A DNA stretch of 64,000 nt from Streptomyces cellostaticus (GCF_023630175.1 NZ_JALLIN010000004.1:1-64000), one strand, 5' to 3'. Counted from the first letter of the stretch, positions 19,669 through 29,035 are shown. Numbers and translations are program-made. The notes: a model not told the origin generated them from the sequence alone.

Positions 19669-19754
19669 GGGGGTCGGTCCTTCTGCCGGGGAACGGTTGT
19701 GGTGCCCGCGATGCTGTCGTCAGCGGTGACACCGGCGGACGGGTCCGCAGGCGG

Positions 19755-21932
19755 CTACTCGAGCGGATAGGCGGAGAGGCCGTCCGGGGCCACGCCGAGG
19801 ATCAGTCCGGCCTGGGCGTCCACGTGGAACTGCTCCGCCGCCGTCTTGTACGTCAGGGCCGTATCGTGGCCGGACAGGGAGACGGCCCTCAGTTGCATGC
19901 CGTTCCGGTAGTAGGCGTGGCCGGTGCCGACTGCTGGTCGCCAGCCCGTGTACGCCTGGTCCGCCTCGGCTGTCGCCTCGGTCCACAGAATGCGCCCCCG
20001 TCGTGCGTCCACGGCCGTGAGCCCCGCCCCCTTGCGGACGGTGTAGAGCACACCCTCCCTCAATGTGGGCGGGCTGCAGTCCTCGGCGCCCTCGAGGGCC
20101 CACGCCTGAGCACCGTCACTCAGTCGCAGCGCACGGAGCCGAGCACCACCGAGGTAGAGGTACCTTCCGTCCGCGGCGATGCCGCTCCTGAGGGAATCGG
20201 GGTCCCCGACGTCACACGGTGTGTCCCACAGGACGGCGCCGCCTGCAGCGTCACGGACGACGGCATGCACCTTTCGGTCAGCCACCTCCTGAAGCGTCAC
20301 CAAGCGGCCGCCGACGACCTTCGCGGCGAGGAAGTGCAGCCGCGTGCTCGCGGCAGGCCGCTTCGGCAGGGACTTCTTCCAGAGCGTTCTGCCGGTCCTC
20401 AAGTCCCCGGCACGCAGGGTCCAGACCTGCGAGGGCTCGAAACCCGTGCGGGATCCCCCCTTCCCGGACCCCAGTGCCACGTACATGATGTCGCCCGCGA
20501 CGGACAGGATCTGGTTCGGCTGCAGTCTTGAATCGGCGTCGGCGAAACGAAGCGAGGTCGGCTCCAGGTAACGCTGACCGTCCTTCCAGGTGACGACCGC
20601 CGTCGACTGCCCATGCCCGGAGTAGTCCCGTTCGAGCGAGCAGAGCCGATCGTTCCGGACCGCCATCTGCCACCAGGTGCCCGAGATGACGGCGTCCCGC
20701 TGAGGCCGCCCAGTGGACGGGTCGAAGCGTTTGACGGGCCCGCTCAGGGGCAGCAGGACGGATCCGTACGCGTGGTACGGCACCGTGAGGCCCCAGCCGT
20801 ACATCGTGAGATCGGTGTATTCGCCGTAGCGCCACAGCGGATCGAGGTTCCGGGTCTGCCGCGGCGCCTTCTTCGCGGCCGGAGCGGGTGCGACGCGCCT
20901 TTGGCACCACCACGCGGTCGCGCCCGCGCTCGCGGTCACCGCGAGTGCCCCTCCCGCTGCCAGGAATGCCCGACGCGAGGGGCGTCGACCGAGCGGTGCG
21001 GCGGCTGCGGAGGGATCCCCTTCTGCCGAGGGCGCCGGAAGCCGCTGCGGTACGAGCCGCCAGACGTCGGCAGCCAGCCGCCCGATGTCCGCGAGCAGTC
21101 GGTCGGGAAGGTGATCGGCGAACTCACCGTCGCCGGCGTGAAGATGGGATGCCAGTTCGGCCGTCGTGGGGCGCTCCCGCGGCTCCTTGGCCAGGCACCT
21201 GGCGAGCAGCGGCACGAGCGCGGCCGGTACGCCGCTGAGATCCGCCTCCGTGTACCGGACCCGGTAGAGCAGGTCCGCCGCCCGGCCGTGCCCGAACGGG
21301 GCACGCCCGGTGGCCGCGTACACCAGAACTCCGGCGAGTGCGAACACATCGCCGGCCGGATCGTGTTCCTGCCCGGTCGCCTGTTCCGGGGACATGAAGG
21401 CAGGTGTGCCCACGGCGGAGCCGGCACGGGTCAACCGGTCGTCTCCGATGGCCCGTGCGATGCCGAAGTCGATGACCTTCGGCCCGTAAGCCGTCACGAG
21501 AATGTTGGACGGTTTCAGATCGCGGTGCACCACGTCGGACCGGTGCAACTGGCCGAGCGCCGAGCACAACGCGGCACCCAGGGCCCGCAGCGACCGTTCG
21601 GGCAACGGTCCCCCTGCCTCCACAGCCTCGTCGAGCCCGGGCCCGAGCACGTACTCGGTGGCGAGCCAAGGAGTCTCCGCGAGGGGGTCCGCGTCCATGA
21701 CCCGCGCTCCGAACTGCCCGCCCATGACCCGGGCCGCGTCCACCTCCAGCCGGAAACGGACGCGGGCGGCAGGGTCGGTGGCGATGGCGGCGTGCATCGT
21801 CTTCACCGCCACGGTGCGCCCACCGGATGACCGCGCCACGTAGACGGTGCCCATGCCTCCGCCGCCGAGTCGGGCGATGAGCCGGTAGGGGCCGAGGGCG
21901 ACGGGATCGTCGTGGGTGAGAGGAGTCGGCAT
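19755..21932 (-). CDS. Ser/Thr kinase with PQQ-like propeller
   Basis: A 725-aa membrane kinase. An N-terminal Hanks kinase domain (residues about 13-265) carries GGGGMGTVYV, AVKTMH, HRDLKPSN, DFGIA and GTPAFMSPEQ. A linker follows, then one hydrophobic segment (RRAFLAAGGALAVTASAGATAWW, about 330-352), then an extracellular PQQ-like beta-propeller with repeated DG-x-x-W type blades (DGAQAWALEG, RGRILWTEA). The propeller is a likely ligand or cell-wall sensor; no PQQ-enzyme function is implied. The ATG at 21932 gives a kinase N-terminus matching the neighbour. It follows the pseudokinase gene after 14 bases, so the two are probably cotranscribed. Confidence 0.9.
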   Translation of the reverse strand: MPTPLTHDDPVALGPYRLIARLGGGGMGTVYVARSSGGRTVAVKTMHAAIATDPAARVRFRLEVDAARVMGGQFGARVMDADPLAETPWLATEYVLGPGLDEAVEAGGPLPERSLRALGAALCSALGQLHRSDVVHRDLKPSNILVTAYGPKVIDFGIARAIGDDRLTRAGSAVGTPAFMSPEQATGQEHDPAGDVFALAGVLVYAATGRAPFGHGRAADLLYRVRYTEADLSGVPAALVPLLARCLAKEPRERPTTAELASHLHAGDGEFADHLPDRLLADIGRLAADVWRLVPQRLPAPSAEGDPSAAAAPLGRRPSRRAFLAAGGALAVTASAGATAWWCQRRVAPAPAAKKAPRQTRNLDPLWRYGEYTDLTMYGWGLTVPYHAYGSVLLPLSGPVKRFDPSTGRPQRDAVISGTWWQMAVRNDRLCSLERDYSGHGQSTAVVTWKDGQRYLEPTSLRFADADSRLQPNQILSVAGDIMYVALGSGKGGSRTGFEPSQVWTLRAGDLRTGRTLWKKSLPKRPAASTRLHFLAAKVVGGRLVTLQEVADRKVHAVVRDAAGGAVLWDTPCDVGDPDSLRSGIAADGRYLYLGGARLRALRLSDGAQAWALEGAEDCSPPTLREGVLYTVRKGAGLTAVDARRGRILWTEATAEADQAYTGWRPAVGTGHAYYRNGMQLRAVSLSGHDTALTYKTAAEQFHVDAQAGLILGVAPDGLSAYPLE

Positions 21933-21946
21933 GGGAGTTCTCGCTG

Positions 21947-22918
21947 TCAGGGACTGCGGCGGGGGACGTCGTCCAGGGAAGGGGTGCCGCCCGCCGTCCG
22001 GCCCTGATGCTGCTGGGTCCACACCTCTGCGGCCAGCACTGACGCCGCCTGATGAACGATGGCGGCGATGAGCCGGGCCGGCAGCCACCCGGGACCGAGC
22101 AGTGTGCCGGCACGCGCAGGGGCAGCGAAGCCCGAGGAAGTGCCCGGCTCGCTTTCGCCGGTCAGTTCCTGGACGAGTTCCGAGAGTTGCGGCCGTCGGG
22201 CCGGGTCGCGGGAGAGGCACCGGGCGATCAGGGAGCGCAGTTCGGGCGGCAGTTCCTCTCGTTCCGGCATCGTGTATCCGGTGGCCGCGTAGGCGAGCGT
22301 GGCACCGAGCGCATGGACGTCGCCCAGCGGGCGCGGCCGGCCCCCCTCCGCCTGTTCGGGCGGAAGGCTGCCGGGATCGAGCCCGGGCACCTCTCGTCGC
22401 GGGACCCCGTCAGGCGTGGCGGCTCGTGCCGCCCCGAAACAGGTGAGACGGGGGCCGTCCGCCGCGACGAGCACAGCGGACGGGCAGAGCCCCGCGTGGG
22501 TCAGGCCCTGCCCGTGCATCAGGGCGAGGTTCTCGGCCAGCGCGACGGCGATGGCCCGAACGGTGTGCCCGGGGAGCGGCCCTCCGTGCAGGGCAAGGGC
22601 GACGGGCAACGGGAGCGAGGGCACGTAGGGACGCGCGTGCCACGGCTGATCACCGGGAGCGGCGAGTTCGGTGGCCGGGAGGACCCAGGATCCCAGGAGA
22701 TAGCGGGAGGCATCCGCTTCGGCCATGAAGCGCTGTGGATCCAATGTGGCCAGCGGTGTGCTCAGCAGCACGGTGCGGTCTCCGTCGGCGCTGCGGGCGA
22801 TGAAACGGTGCTCGGATACGGGTGTGTGCGCGGGAACGCGGGTGTCGAGCCGGGTGACCACCGTGTACGGCCCGATGGACCGGATGGCTCGGGTACCTGG
22901 TCCAGCGCCTGCGCGCAT
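21947..22918 (-). CDS. Kinase-fold protein lacking catalytic residues (pseudokinase)
   Basis: The 323-aa protein follows the Hanks fold (SIGPYTVVTRLD, ALMHGQGLTHAGLCPSAVL, CFGAARA, SLPPEQAEGG, LGATLAYAATG, SRDPARRPQLSEL). The glycine loop is lost, the catalytic HRD...N reads HAG...S, and DFG reads CFG, so phosphotransfer is very unlikely. It probably works as a regulator or partner of the active kinases downstream. I chose the ATG at 22918 because AAGGGG lies five bases upstream; an in-frame GTG six bases earlier is possible. It directly follows the terminator of the WXG100 genes, so it may have its own promoter or depend on readthrough. Confidence 0.8.
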   Translation of the reverse strand: MRAGAGPGTRAIRSIGPYTVVTRLDTRVPAHTPVSEHRFIARSADGDRTVLLSTPLATLDPQRFMAEADASRYLLGSWVLPATELAAPGDQPWHARPYVPSLPLPVALALHGGPLPGHTVRAIAVALAENLALMHGQGLTHAGLCPSAVLVAADGPRLTCFGAARAATPDGVPRREVPGLDPGSLPPEQAEGGRPRPLGDVHALGATLAYAATGYTMPEREELPPELRSLIARCLSRDPARRPQLSELVQELTGESEPGTSSGFAAPARAGTLLGPGWLPARLIAAIVHQAASVLAAEVWTQQHQGRTAGGTPSLDDVPRRSP

Positions 22919-22964
22919 GCTCACCCCTTGTCCATCCGGCTCGCCTCACCGGCTCGGCACAACG

Positions 22965-22997
22965 CAGGGTGGGCGCCTCCCGCGCGCGCCCACCCTG
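22965..22997 (-). terminator. Terminator after WXG100 genes
   Basis: Perfect 12-base arms CAGGGTGGGCGC and GCGCCCACCCTG enclose a 9-base spacer, 28 bases after the last WXG100 stop. It separates the small secreted-protein genes from the kinase genes. Confidence 0.7.
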
Positions 22998-23025
22998 GAG
23001 TTGCTTGCTTCTTACGAACCGCGTC

Positions 23026-23325
23026 CTACTGGAAGTAGCTGGAGGCCTTCTTGTCGCCTTCCATGTACGTACCGCCGGACTGGGCGACGACGTGCCCGAT
23101 CCCGGTCAGCGCCTGGTGGATGTCGTTCGCCTCCTTGTCCCAGCGGTGCAGCTTCTCGTGGAAGGTGTTCTGGGCCTGGCCCTCCCAGTACTGCAGGCTG
23201 CTCACCACCATCTTGCGGAGCTCCTGCAGGTCCTGCTCGAGCTGGCTCGCCTCGTTGCCGATCTTCGTCGCCGCGAAGTCGAGCCCGTCGTAAGTTACTG
23301 ACAGTCCCTCAGCGTTGTTGGCCAT
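23026..23325 (-). CDS. WXG100 protein (EsxA/EsxB type)
   Basis: This 99-aa helical-hairpin protein is a canonical ESX substrate. WEG in SLQYWEGQAQ forms the WXG turn at about residues 46-48. The C-terminus carries YMEGD, a YxxxD secretion signal, so this is likely the signal-bearing partner of the heterodimer. It lies 97 bases downstream of a second WXG100 gene on the same strand. In S. coelicolor the esxBA pair adjoins bldB and affects sporulation; here it is about 12 kb away, within the same locus. Confidence 0.9.
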   Translation of the reverse strand: MANNAEGLSVTYDGLDFAATKIGNEASQLEQDLQELRKMVVSSLQYWEGQAQNTFHEKLHRWDKEANDIHQALTGIGHVVAQSGGTYMEGDKKASSYFQ

Positions 23326-23422
23326 GACCTGTTTACCTCGTCTCGCCGATGTGTGCCTGTTGTCGTGCGCCGGCTGCCCGGCAGTAGCTCTGAGTGCCGC
23401 GCGCCTCCGAGGAGGCGGAGTC

Positions 23423-23770
23423 TCAGTAGGAGCTGAGGGAGGAGGACTGGACCGTGGGAGCGCCGTCCTGGACGTCGATCTTGTTGACGGCCGCGCGCAC
23501 CTCGTCTTCCTTGCTGTCCTTGATGTTGCGCGTCGCGGTCATCGCCTCGATGACGTCACCGAGGATGTCGCCGATGTTCTTCAGCGACTCGTTGATCTCG
23601 TACTGCTTCTTGTCGAACGCGGCACGGCCGATACCCTGCCACTGGCCCTCGAGACCGTCGATGACGCCCTGGAGTCCGTGCACGCGCTTGCGGACGCCCT
23701 CGTACTTCTCGTACATCCTCTTCTGCAGGTGAATTACTGCGGCATCTTCGAGCTTCTGCTTGTCGGCCAT
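23423..23770 (-). CDS. WXG100 protein (EsxA/EsxB type)
   Basis: A 115-aa WXG100 family protein. WQG in GLEGQWQGIGRAAF is the turn between the two helices (about residues 42-44), with a charged second helix and a Ser-rich tail (SSSLSSY). No YxxxD signal is seen, so it probably leaves the cell as a dimer with the adjacent 99-aa protein. I chose the ATG at 23770 after AAAGGGCGGG; an upstream in-frame start would add 17 unconserved residues. Confidence 0.9.
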   Translation of the reverse strand: MADKQKLEDAAVIHLQKRMYEKYEGVRKRVHGLQGVIDGLEGQWQGIGRAAFDKKQYEINESLKNIGDILGDVIEAMTATRNIKDSKEDEVRAAVNKIDVQDGAPTVQSSSLSSY

Positions 23771-23902
23771 GTCAGCCCGCCCTTTCTTGTCTGTCTCTTC
23801 GGTCCAACTGTTCCGGCTCACCGCTCATGTGGTGCCTCGCGGCGGTGAGCGCGCACCGCGTGCTCTATCCCGAGAACACAGGGCTGCATACGACTGCCGA
23901 CG

Positions 23903-25207
23903 TCACCTGGCGCGCCGGGCCCGCATGACGGCGGCCGCTCCACCACCGATCACGATGACCGCGGCGACGACGCCGAGCACGATCCAAGGGGTGTTGCCGT
24001 CGTTCGACGACTCCGCGCTCGATCCTGCCGCCGAGGTGCCGCCGGTCGAACCCTTCGCGGGTGCTTGTGACGGGGTTGATGCAGAGGAGGATTCGGCGGA
24101 AGAAGCCCCATCGGGGGTTCCTGCCTTGGCCAGGAGGTCGCCGCCATTGTCCTTGGCGAGCGGGTCGATGTGCGCTGGCCCCGCATCGTACTTGGGGTCC
24201 TCAAGAACCAGGCGGGGACGAATAAAGCCGTAGCCGGCGTACTTGCTCGGGTTGTCCTTCTCCCAGTTCCGGCCGGCTGTGTCAATCAGAGCGCGGGTGA
24301 TCTGATTCACTGTCCAGTCAGGATGGGCGGACCAGATCAGCGCGGCAGCAGCGGAGGTGATTGCGGCTGCCGAACTCGTACCATTCACATTGTCACAGTA
24401 GGAACGGAAGGTCGCGTCGCACCACCCGGGGAAACCCTGCCCCGGAGCCGAAATATCTACATAGTTTCCGGACGAGGAGAATGGCGAGACCGTGAGGGAC
24501 TGGTTCGCTGAAGCCACGCCGACCACGTAGGGGAACGCAGCGGGATACTCGATGGTGTCCCCGGCCTTGCGGCCGTCGTTGCCCACAGCGGCGACCAGGA
24601 GCTTACCCTTCGACGCCGCGTACTCGATAGCGTCCTTTTCCTTGGAACTCGGCCCTTCTGCTCCGAAGGACATGTTGATGATTTTCGCGTCGGTGTCGGC
24701 TGCGGCGCGGATCTCATCCGTGGCGTCGGGCGTCTTCCTCTTCTCCTCAGCCCCGCCCTTGAATCCGTCGAACACCGAGCGGTAGGGGACGATCTTCGCC
24801 CCAGGAGCCAGGCCCTTCAAACCGCCCCCGGCCCCCGTACCCGCGATGAGCTCGGCCATGGTCGTCCCGTGGCCGAGGTAATCGTCCGTCGCTCGGTACG
24901 CGACTGCCTCGGGGACTTCGTCCGTCAGCACCTGCCCCTTGAGGGACGGAGTCTTCGCGTTCACACCGCTGTCGATGACAGCGACCTTCACGCCCTCCCC
25001 CGTGCTGACCCTCCACATCTTCTCGGCCTGCATCGGCCCCAGGTACCACTGCTTCGACTGAACGTCCGAAGCGGCAGCACCTGGAGCGACGCTCACAACC
25101 GTGGCCGTCAGGACACCGACGACCGCGCCCACAGCTCGGACTCGTCCGCTGTAGCGCGTGCCGCGGCCCGCAACCCGTTCGACCCGTCGGGTGGTCCGTG
25201 ACTTCAT
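23903..25207 (-). CDS. mycP: Mycosin-type S8 serine protease
   Basis: A subtilisin-like ESX protease of 434 aa. It has an N-terminal signal sequence (hydrophobic about 24-47), catalytic Asp in VAVIDSGV (about 76), His in YLGHGTTM (about 113), Ser in VNGTSSAAA (about 274), a Ser/Ala-rich linker and one C-terminal transmembrane segment (about 405-427) with a basic tail. This is the mycosin layout: secreted catalytic domain anchored at the membrane. The neighbouring gene for a long WXG protein ends 24 bases upstream, making a substrate a plausible client. Confidence 0.92.
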   Translation of the reverse strand: MKSRTTRRVERVAGRGTRYSGRVRAVGAVVGVLTATVVSVAPGAAASDVQSKQWYLGPMQAEKMWRVSTGEGVKVAVIDSGVNAKTPSLKGQVLTDEVPEAVAYRATDDYLGHGTTMAELIAGTGAGGGLKGLAPGAKIVPYRSVFDGFKGGAEEKRKTPDATDEIRAAADTDAKIINMSFGAEGPSSKEKDAIEYAASKGKLLVAAVGNDGRKAGDTIEYPAAFPYVVGVASANQSLTVSPFSSSGNYVDISAPGQGFPGWCDATFRSYCDNVNGTSSAAAITSAAAALIWSAHPDWTVNQITRALIDTAGRNWEKDNPSKYAGYGFIRPRLVLEDPKYDAGPAHIDPLAKDNGGDLLAKAGTPDGASSAESSSASTPSQAPAKGSTGGTSAAGSSAESSNDGNTPWIVLGVVAAVIVIGGGAAAVMRARRAR

Positions 25208-25231
25208 CGTTTTCCGTGTCCTCGTTCGTAC

Positions 25232-27016
25232 TCAGTCGACAACCGGCGGCACGTCACGCCGGGGCTTGTTGGGCAGGTGCGTCTCTTCGTCTTCGACCAG
25301 ATAGTCGGGGCGCGGCGCTGCCTCGTTGTCCTCCTCGTCCCGCGGCTTGCCCTGGTGACCGGTACCGCGCACGAGTCCGGCGCCTCCACGCGTCATCCCG
25401 TTGCGCTCGGCGCCTGCGGCCGAGTTGCGTGTGGACGGCCTGCCCGTGACGGCTTCCGACGCTCCCGTACGCCCACGGGCACCGGTCGCACTCGAACCCG
25501 GTCTGGCGGTGGACTCGGCTGCCCCGAAAACACCGCGTTCCCCGAGTCGGCTCGTCGTGGGGCGCGAGTTGCCCGCCCCCTCGCCACCGATGACGGTGCC
25601 TCGAGGGATCTTCGACCCACCCTTCGTGGAAGTGCCGCCGGTGCTCGTGGGCCGCCCTCCGACGACTCCGTTGGAGCGACCGGCACCAGTCGCCGGCCCG
25701 GCGTTCGCTCGTGGCGTTGCCGAGCCGCCGGTCCTCGGCGTACCACCGGTGACCCCTCGCCCCGTCGCAGTCGGCTTGGCGCCAGAGGGGGCCCCCTTGA
25801 CGGCGGACTGCCCCGTCGAGGCCGAGCGGCCCATCTGATTCACGGGCCCTTGTCCGGGGGTACGGCCAGCGGCCGGATTGGCCGAACCGGACGTGCCCGC
25901 ACGGCCTTGAGTGGAGGGAGGAGTGCGGAAGTTGCCTGCGCCGCTCAAGCCCCGCCCTGATGAAGCCCTGGGTAGCGGAGTTCCGAAAGGGCCTTCGAAG
26001 ACGGTGGGCTGGCCACCGGTCGCAGGAGGTGTACCCACGACGGGCGGAGTGTGGCTGGTACCGGTCGGCGCGGTGGGAGAGGGCAGCGTTCCTACGGTGT
26101 CGATGTTCGTGCCCACAGGCGCGTCTGGGTACGAGACCTTGCCGGGGACGTGCTTGGTCGGCGCCGTGCCATCGGTCGTCACGTGACCGGGAACATCGCC
26201 CGTCACCGACACGTGGTGGCCTCCGGAAGCCACAGCGGAAGGTGTGTCGGCGCCTCCGGGCGATCCCGTGGCCGACGCCGATCGGTCGACATCACGCACA
26301 CCCCGGGGGCGGGGCACTCCCACGTCAGGCATGGAGGTGAACTCCGGAGTCTTCTCCTTGACCGGCAGGCCTGACAGCACTTCCTCGGACACCGCGTAGT
26401 AGGACGCCAACCGGTTCATCTGGTTGATCGCCTCCTGGCGGTCCTTCTCCACCTTTACAGCGGCGGCGTACCCCTCCTTGTCGGCAGCCTTCTCGGCCGT
26501 CGTGAAATGCTTGGGCCGCTTGTGATTTGCCGGATCGCGCTCCGGCATCGCACCTCGCACGGACGCCAGTCCCACGGCTGCGGCTGTGATCTGGTCGCCG
26601 GCCGTTCCGGCGAAGTCACTCAGGTGATGGGTGTTGGTGATGAGCTTGGCACCCCACTCACGGAATGCATCGCCGGACTCTCCGACCCAGTGAACCTTGT
26701 CGACGTGGCCGTTGAGTTCGTCCGCAGCCGCCTTGATCGCGTCCCGCGCATCCCACAGGGCCTTGCCCGAGGATTCGAGATCCTCGGGGTCTGTCTGCTG
26801 GACGAGGTCGAGCATCCTGTTCAGATCGAGGTCACGCTGCCCGAAGTCCGTCCGGCCGACGATGGCCTGCCCGAAAGGGGTGGCTCCGACCGCGACCCTG
26901 ACGATCCCGTCGAGGAAACCGACTTGCGGACCGTCCTCCACTCCGCGAACGAAGTCCGTCACGTCGTTCTGTGAGGAGACCCGGTTCAGGTCAGCTTCAT
27001 GCTGCTTGTCCGTCAT
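25232..27016 (-). CDS. Long WXG-domain protein, candidate ESX substrate
   Basis: About 594 aa. The N-terminal 210 residues are helical with a WXG-type turn (HWVGESGDAF, about 108-117), followed near residue 207 by YAVSE, which fits the YxxxD/E secretion signal. The rest (about 225-575) is low-complexity Pro/Thr/Gly/Ser-rich sequence with no recognisable domain, ending in charged RDEEDNEAAPRPDYLVEDEET. No toxin domain is visible. It lies between a mycosin gene and a 148-aa helical gene, 2 bases after the latter. I chose the ATG at 27016; a GTG at 27022 overlapping the previous stop is possible. Confidence 0.8.
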   Translation of the reverse strand: MTDKQHEADLNRVSSQNDVTDFVRGVEDGPQVGFLDGIVRVAVGATPFGQAIVGRTDFGQRDLDLNRMLDLVQQTDPEDLESSGKALWDARDAIKAAADELNGHVDKVHWVGESGDAFREWGAKLITNTHHLSDFAGTAGDQITAAAVGLASVRGAMPERDPANHKRPKHFTTAEKAADKEGYAAAVKVEKDRQEAINQMNRLASYYAVSEEVLSGLPVKEKTPEFTSMPDVGVPRPRGVRDVDRSASATGSPGGADTPSAVASGGHHVSVTGDVPGHVTTDGTAPTKHVPGKVSYPDAPVGTNIDTVGTLPSPTAPTGTSHTPPVVGTPPATGGQPTVFEGPFGTPLPRASSGRGLSGAGNFRTPPSTQGRAGTSGSANPAAGRTPGQGPVNQMGRSASTGQSAVKGAPSGAKPTATGRGVTGGTPRTGGSATPRANAGPATGAGRSNGVVGGRPTSTGGTSTKGGSKIPRGTVIGGEGAGNSRPTTSRLGERGVFGAAESTARPGSSATGARGRTGASEAVTGRPSTRNSAAGAERNGMTRGGAGLVRGTGHQGKPRDEEDNEAAPRPDYLVEDEETHLPNKPRRDVPPVVD

Positions 27017-27018
27017 CG

Positions 27019-27465
27019 TCACGCCTTCATCTCAGTGCCGGTGCCGGTGCGCTGCTTGCCGCCCTGCTTGTCCTCGATCTTGCCGATCTCCGCCTGGATC
27101 GCCCAGAACCGCCGACGCTGCTCCTCTTCGAGTTTCTCGAAGCCGTTGTGCGCGCCTTTGACCGCGATACCGATCGCCTCGATCTGCAGATGCAGGCTCT
27201 TGGACAAGGAAGTGAGCTCTGCATGGACTCGGTGATACTGCTTGTACAAGCCGTGCGCTTCAGGAAAGTCGCTTTCCGCACCTGAAGTCAGAGACGTGGG
27301 CCTGATTGTCTGCGCCCCGACCTTCGTCGGATTACCCGCGGAAGCCTCAAGGGTGGCGAGGACCGCGTCCACCCGTGACACGAACTTGTCCAACGCCTCA
27401 CCGCTGGCCTCCAGGTTCGCCGCCCTGGTCGCCGACACGCCCCCCACCATGTCTGCCGGAAGCAC
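27019..27465 (-). CDS. Helical WXG-like protein
   Basis: A 148-aa, almost wholly helical protein (heptad-like patterns at about residues 18-42 and 75-130) with no enzymatic motif. It starts with GTG after GGGGAGGAG. Its size and place at the head of the WXG-mycosin-EsxB-EsxA operon suggest an ESX substrate or partner of the following long WXG protein. I recognise no named family, and a clear WXG tripeptide is lacking. Confidence 0.7.
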   Translation of the reverse strand: MLPADMVGGVSATRAANLEASGEALDKFVSRVDAVLATLEASAGNPTKVGAQTIRPTSLTSGAESDFPEAHGLYKQYHRVHAELTSLSKSLHLQIEAIGIAVKGAHNGFEKLEEEQRRRFWAIQAEIGKIEDKQGGKQRTGTGTEMKA

Positions 27466-28137
27466 GAAGCTCCTCCCCGTTTCCCCGTACGGTCCCCCGG
27501 CCTTGGCGGGCCGGGACCAATCAGCCGCTCGCCGTACGATCGCAAAGCGAGCCGCGTCTCACAACGCCTTTACCACTCTAGTCAACCTGCCCAACCGGTC
27601 CAACCAAGCATGTGTCCTAACTCGGTCACGAGGCCGCACCCCCGCACCACTTTTTGTCCTATTTTTCTGTTTGCAGCGAATCTGTGCTCACCCTGCGGCG
27701 CCGCACCCCCACCACGGACGAACCGGCCCCGACGGGCGACCGCCGCCCGCGAAACCGCTCTCAGCGATCTCCATCAAATCTCCACACGGGAGTGGGTGGA
27801 CGTGAGAGTCAACTCAAGCACCGACGCGTCGAGTTACGGGTATCCAGCGGCCTCCTCCCGGGCAGGTCGGGGTAGTTGACCGGTGCACTAGATGTTTCTC
27901 CGGCCGGCCCGGACGACTCGCACGGCTCGGGCAGGGGGCGGGGGACGACCCTCAACTCGGTTCACGGGCACGACTTCTCGGTGAAGATCTCGCGTGGGAA
28001 AACCCGAGGATTCACGGAGGTTCGGCGAGCGATATATGCGGGCGCCGCCCAGGGAAGGCCCAGGGAAGGTGCGTGTGGCACTGCCACGTATGCTGCGTGG
28101 GTCTTTCTGTCATGCTCAGCAAATCCGGAGATGCGAC
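27466..28137. other. Divergent promoter region inside ESX locus
   Basis: This 672-base gene-free region separates two diverging ESX substrate operons. It is less GC-rich than its surroundings, with a T-rich patch near 27650-27675, as expected for promoters. No ORF here has family support, and I found no long repeat or convincing operator. Confidence 0.6.
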
Positions 28138-28491
28138 ATGCCCAAGTTCCGCGGATCCACGGCCATTGCGGCCGTTTCGGCAGCAGCCGTGGGCGTCCTG
28201 CTCCCGGGGTGCTCGGCCTCCGTCAGCGTCGGGGGATCGACTCCGAAGCTGTCCGCGGACAAGCTGGCCTCCACGCTGTCCGCGAAGCTCGCCGCCGCCA
28301 CCGGGCGACCCGAGCCGGACGTCACCTGCCCCGAGGACCTCAAGGGCAAGGTCGGTACCACGACCCGGTGCGTGCTCACCGCGGACGACGGCAGCACCTT
28401 GGGGGTCACGGTCAAGGTGACCTCCGTGGACGACGGGAAGATCCACTTCGATTTCAAGGCCGACGACAAGGCTTCGCCCGCCGCGGGCTGA
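28138..28491 (+). CDS. DUF4333 lipoprotein
   Basis: A 117-aa lipoprotein. Its signal peptide ends with lipobox LLPGC (Cys at about residue 25). The mature domain has the DUF4333 pair of cysteines (DVTCPEDLKGKVGTTTRC) expected to form a disulfide. CCGGAG precedes the ATG. DUF4333 proteins are common in actinobacterial envelopes and their role is unknown. It is the first gene of a plus-strand group with WXG-type proteins, so it may be an ESX accessory or immunity-like lipoprotein (inference). Confidence 0.8.
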   Translation: MPKFRGSTAIAAVSAAAVGVLLPGCSASVSVGGSTPKLSADKLASTLSAKLAAATGRPEPDVTCPEDLKGKVGTTTRCVLTADDGSTLGVTVKVTSVDDGKIHFDFKADDKASPAAG

Positions 28492-28591
28492 GGGCGTTCA
28501 GAGGGGTCGTTCGGCGTGGGCCGCGCTACGACGCGGTCGGCCAGAGGCAGTTGCCGCGCGGACTCGGCGGCGAACGGGGAGAGGCGGAGTC

Positions 28592-29035
28592 ATGGCAGGG
28601 CCGGAAGCAGGACGGACGGCGGGTGACGCGGCCGCGGGGCCCGTCGGGATGCGGCTCAACCAGTTGCCGGCCGACCCCGGAGGGTCCTCGGGTCCCCCTC
28701 CCCTGCTCGCGGGCCAGAAGGACCTCGCTTCCTCCCCTGCCGAGAAGAAGGCCGCCGCGAAGGCCATCGAGGACCACATCGAGCCCGACACCCGCAAGGC
28801 CGGTGACTGGGCGGACACGGAGACCGACTCGGCCGTCTCCGGGTTCCGGGACGGCTGGCACACGTCGGGCGCTCTGAAGAAGGCGCACGAGACATGGGGC
28901 GAGCAGGTGCAGAACCTGATGCACATGCTCGCGTCCGACAAGGCGTCCCTGCGGAGCGCGAACACCGTGCTGCAGCACACGGACATCCAGACCGGGAACA
29001 ACGCCGGCTCCGTGTCGGTGCTCAACGCCTACTGA
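28592..29035 (+). CDS. WXG-like helical protein
   Basis: A 147-aa protein with an Ala/Gly/Pro-rich first third and a C-terminal helical part (GWHTSGALKKAHETWGEQVQ onward) resembling one half of a WXG100 hairpin. It ends in a polar tail (NAGSVSVLNAY). There is no signal peptide, as expected for ESX substrates or partners. It precedes the long WXG protein at 29191 and may dimerise with it, by analogy with other ESX pairs. Confidence 0.7.
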   Translation: MAGPEAGRTAGDAAAGPVGMRLNQLPADPGGSSGPPPLLAGQKDLASSPAEKKAAAKAIEDHIEPDTRKAGDWADTETDSAVSGFRDGWHTSGALKKAHETWGEQVQNLMHMLASDKASLRSANTVLQHTDIQTGNNAGSVSVLNAY

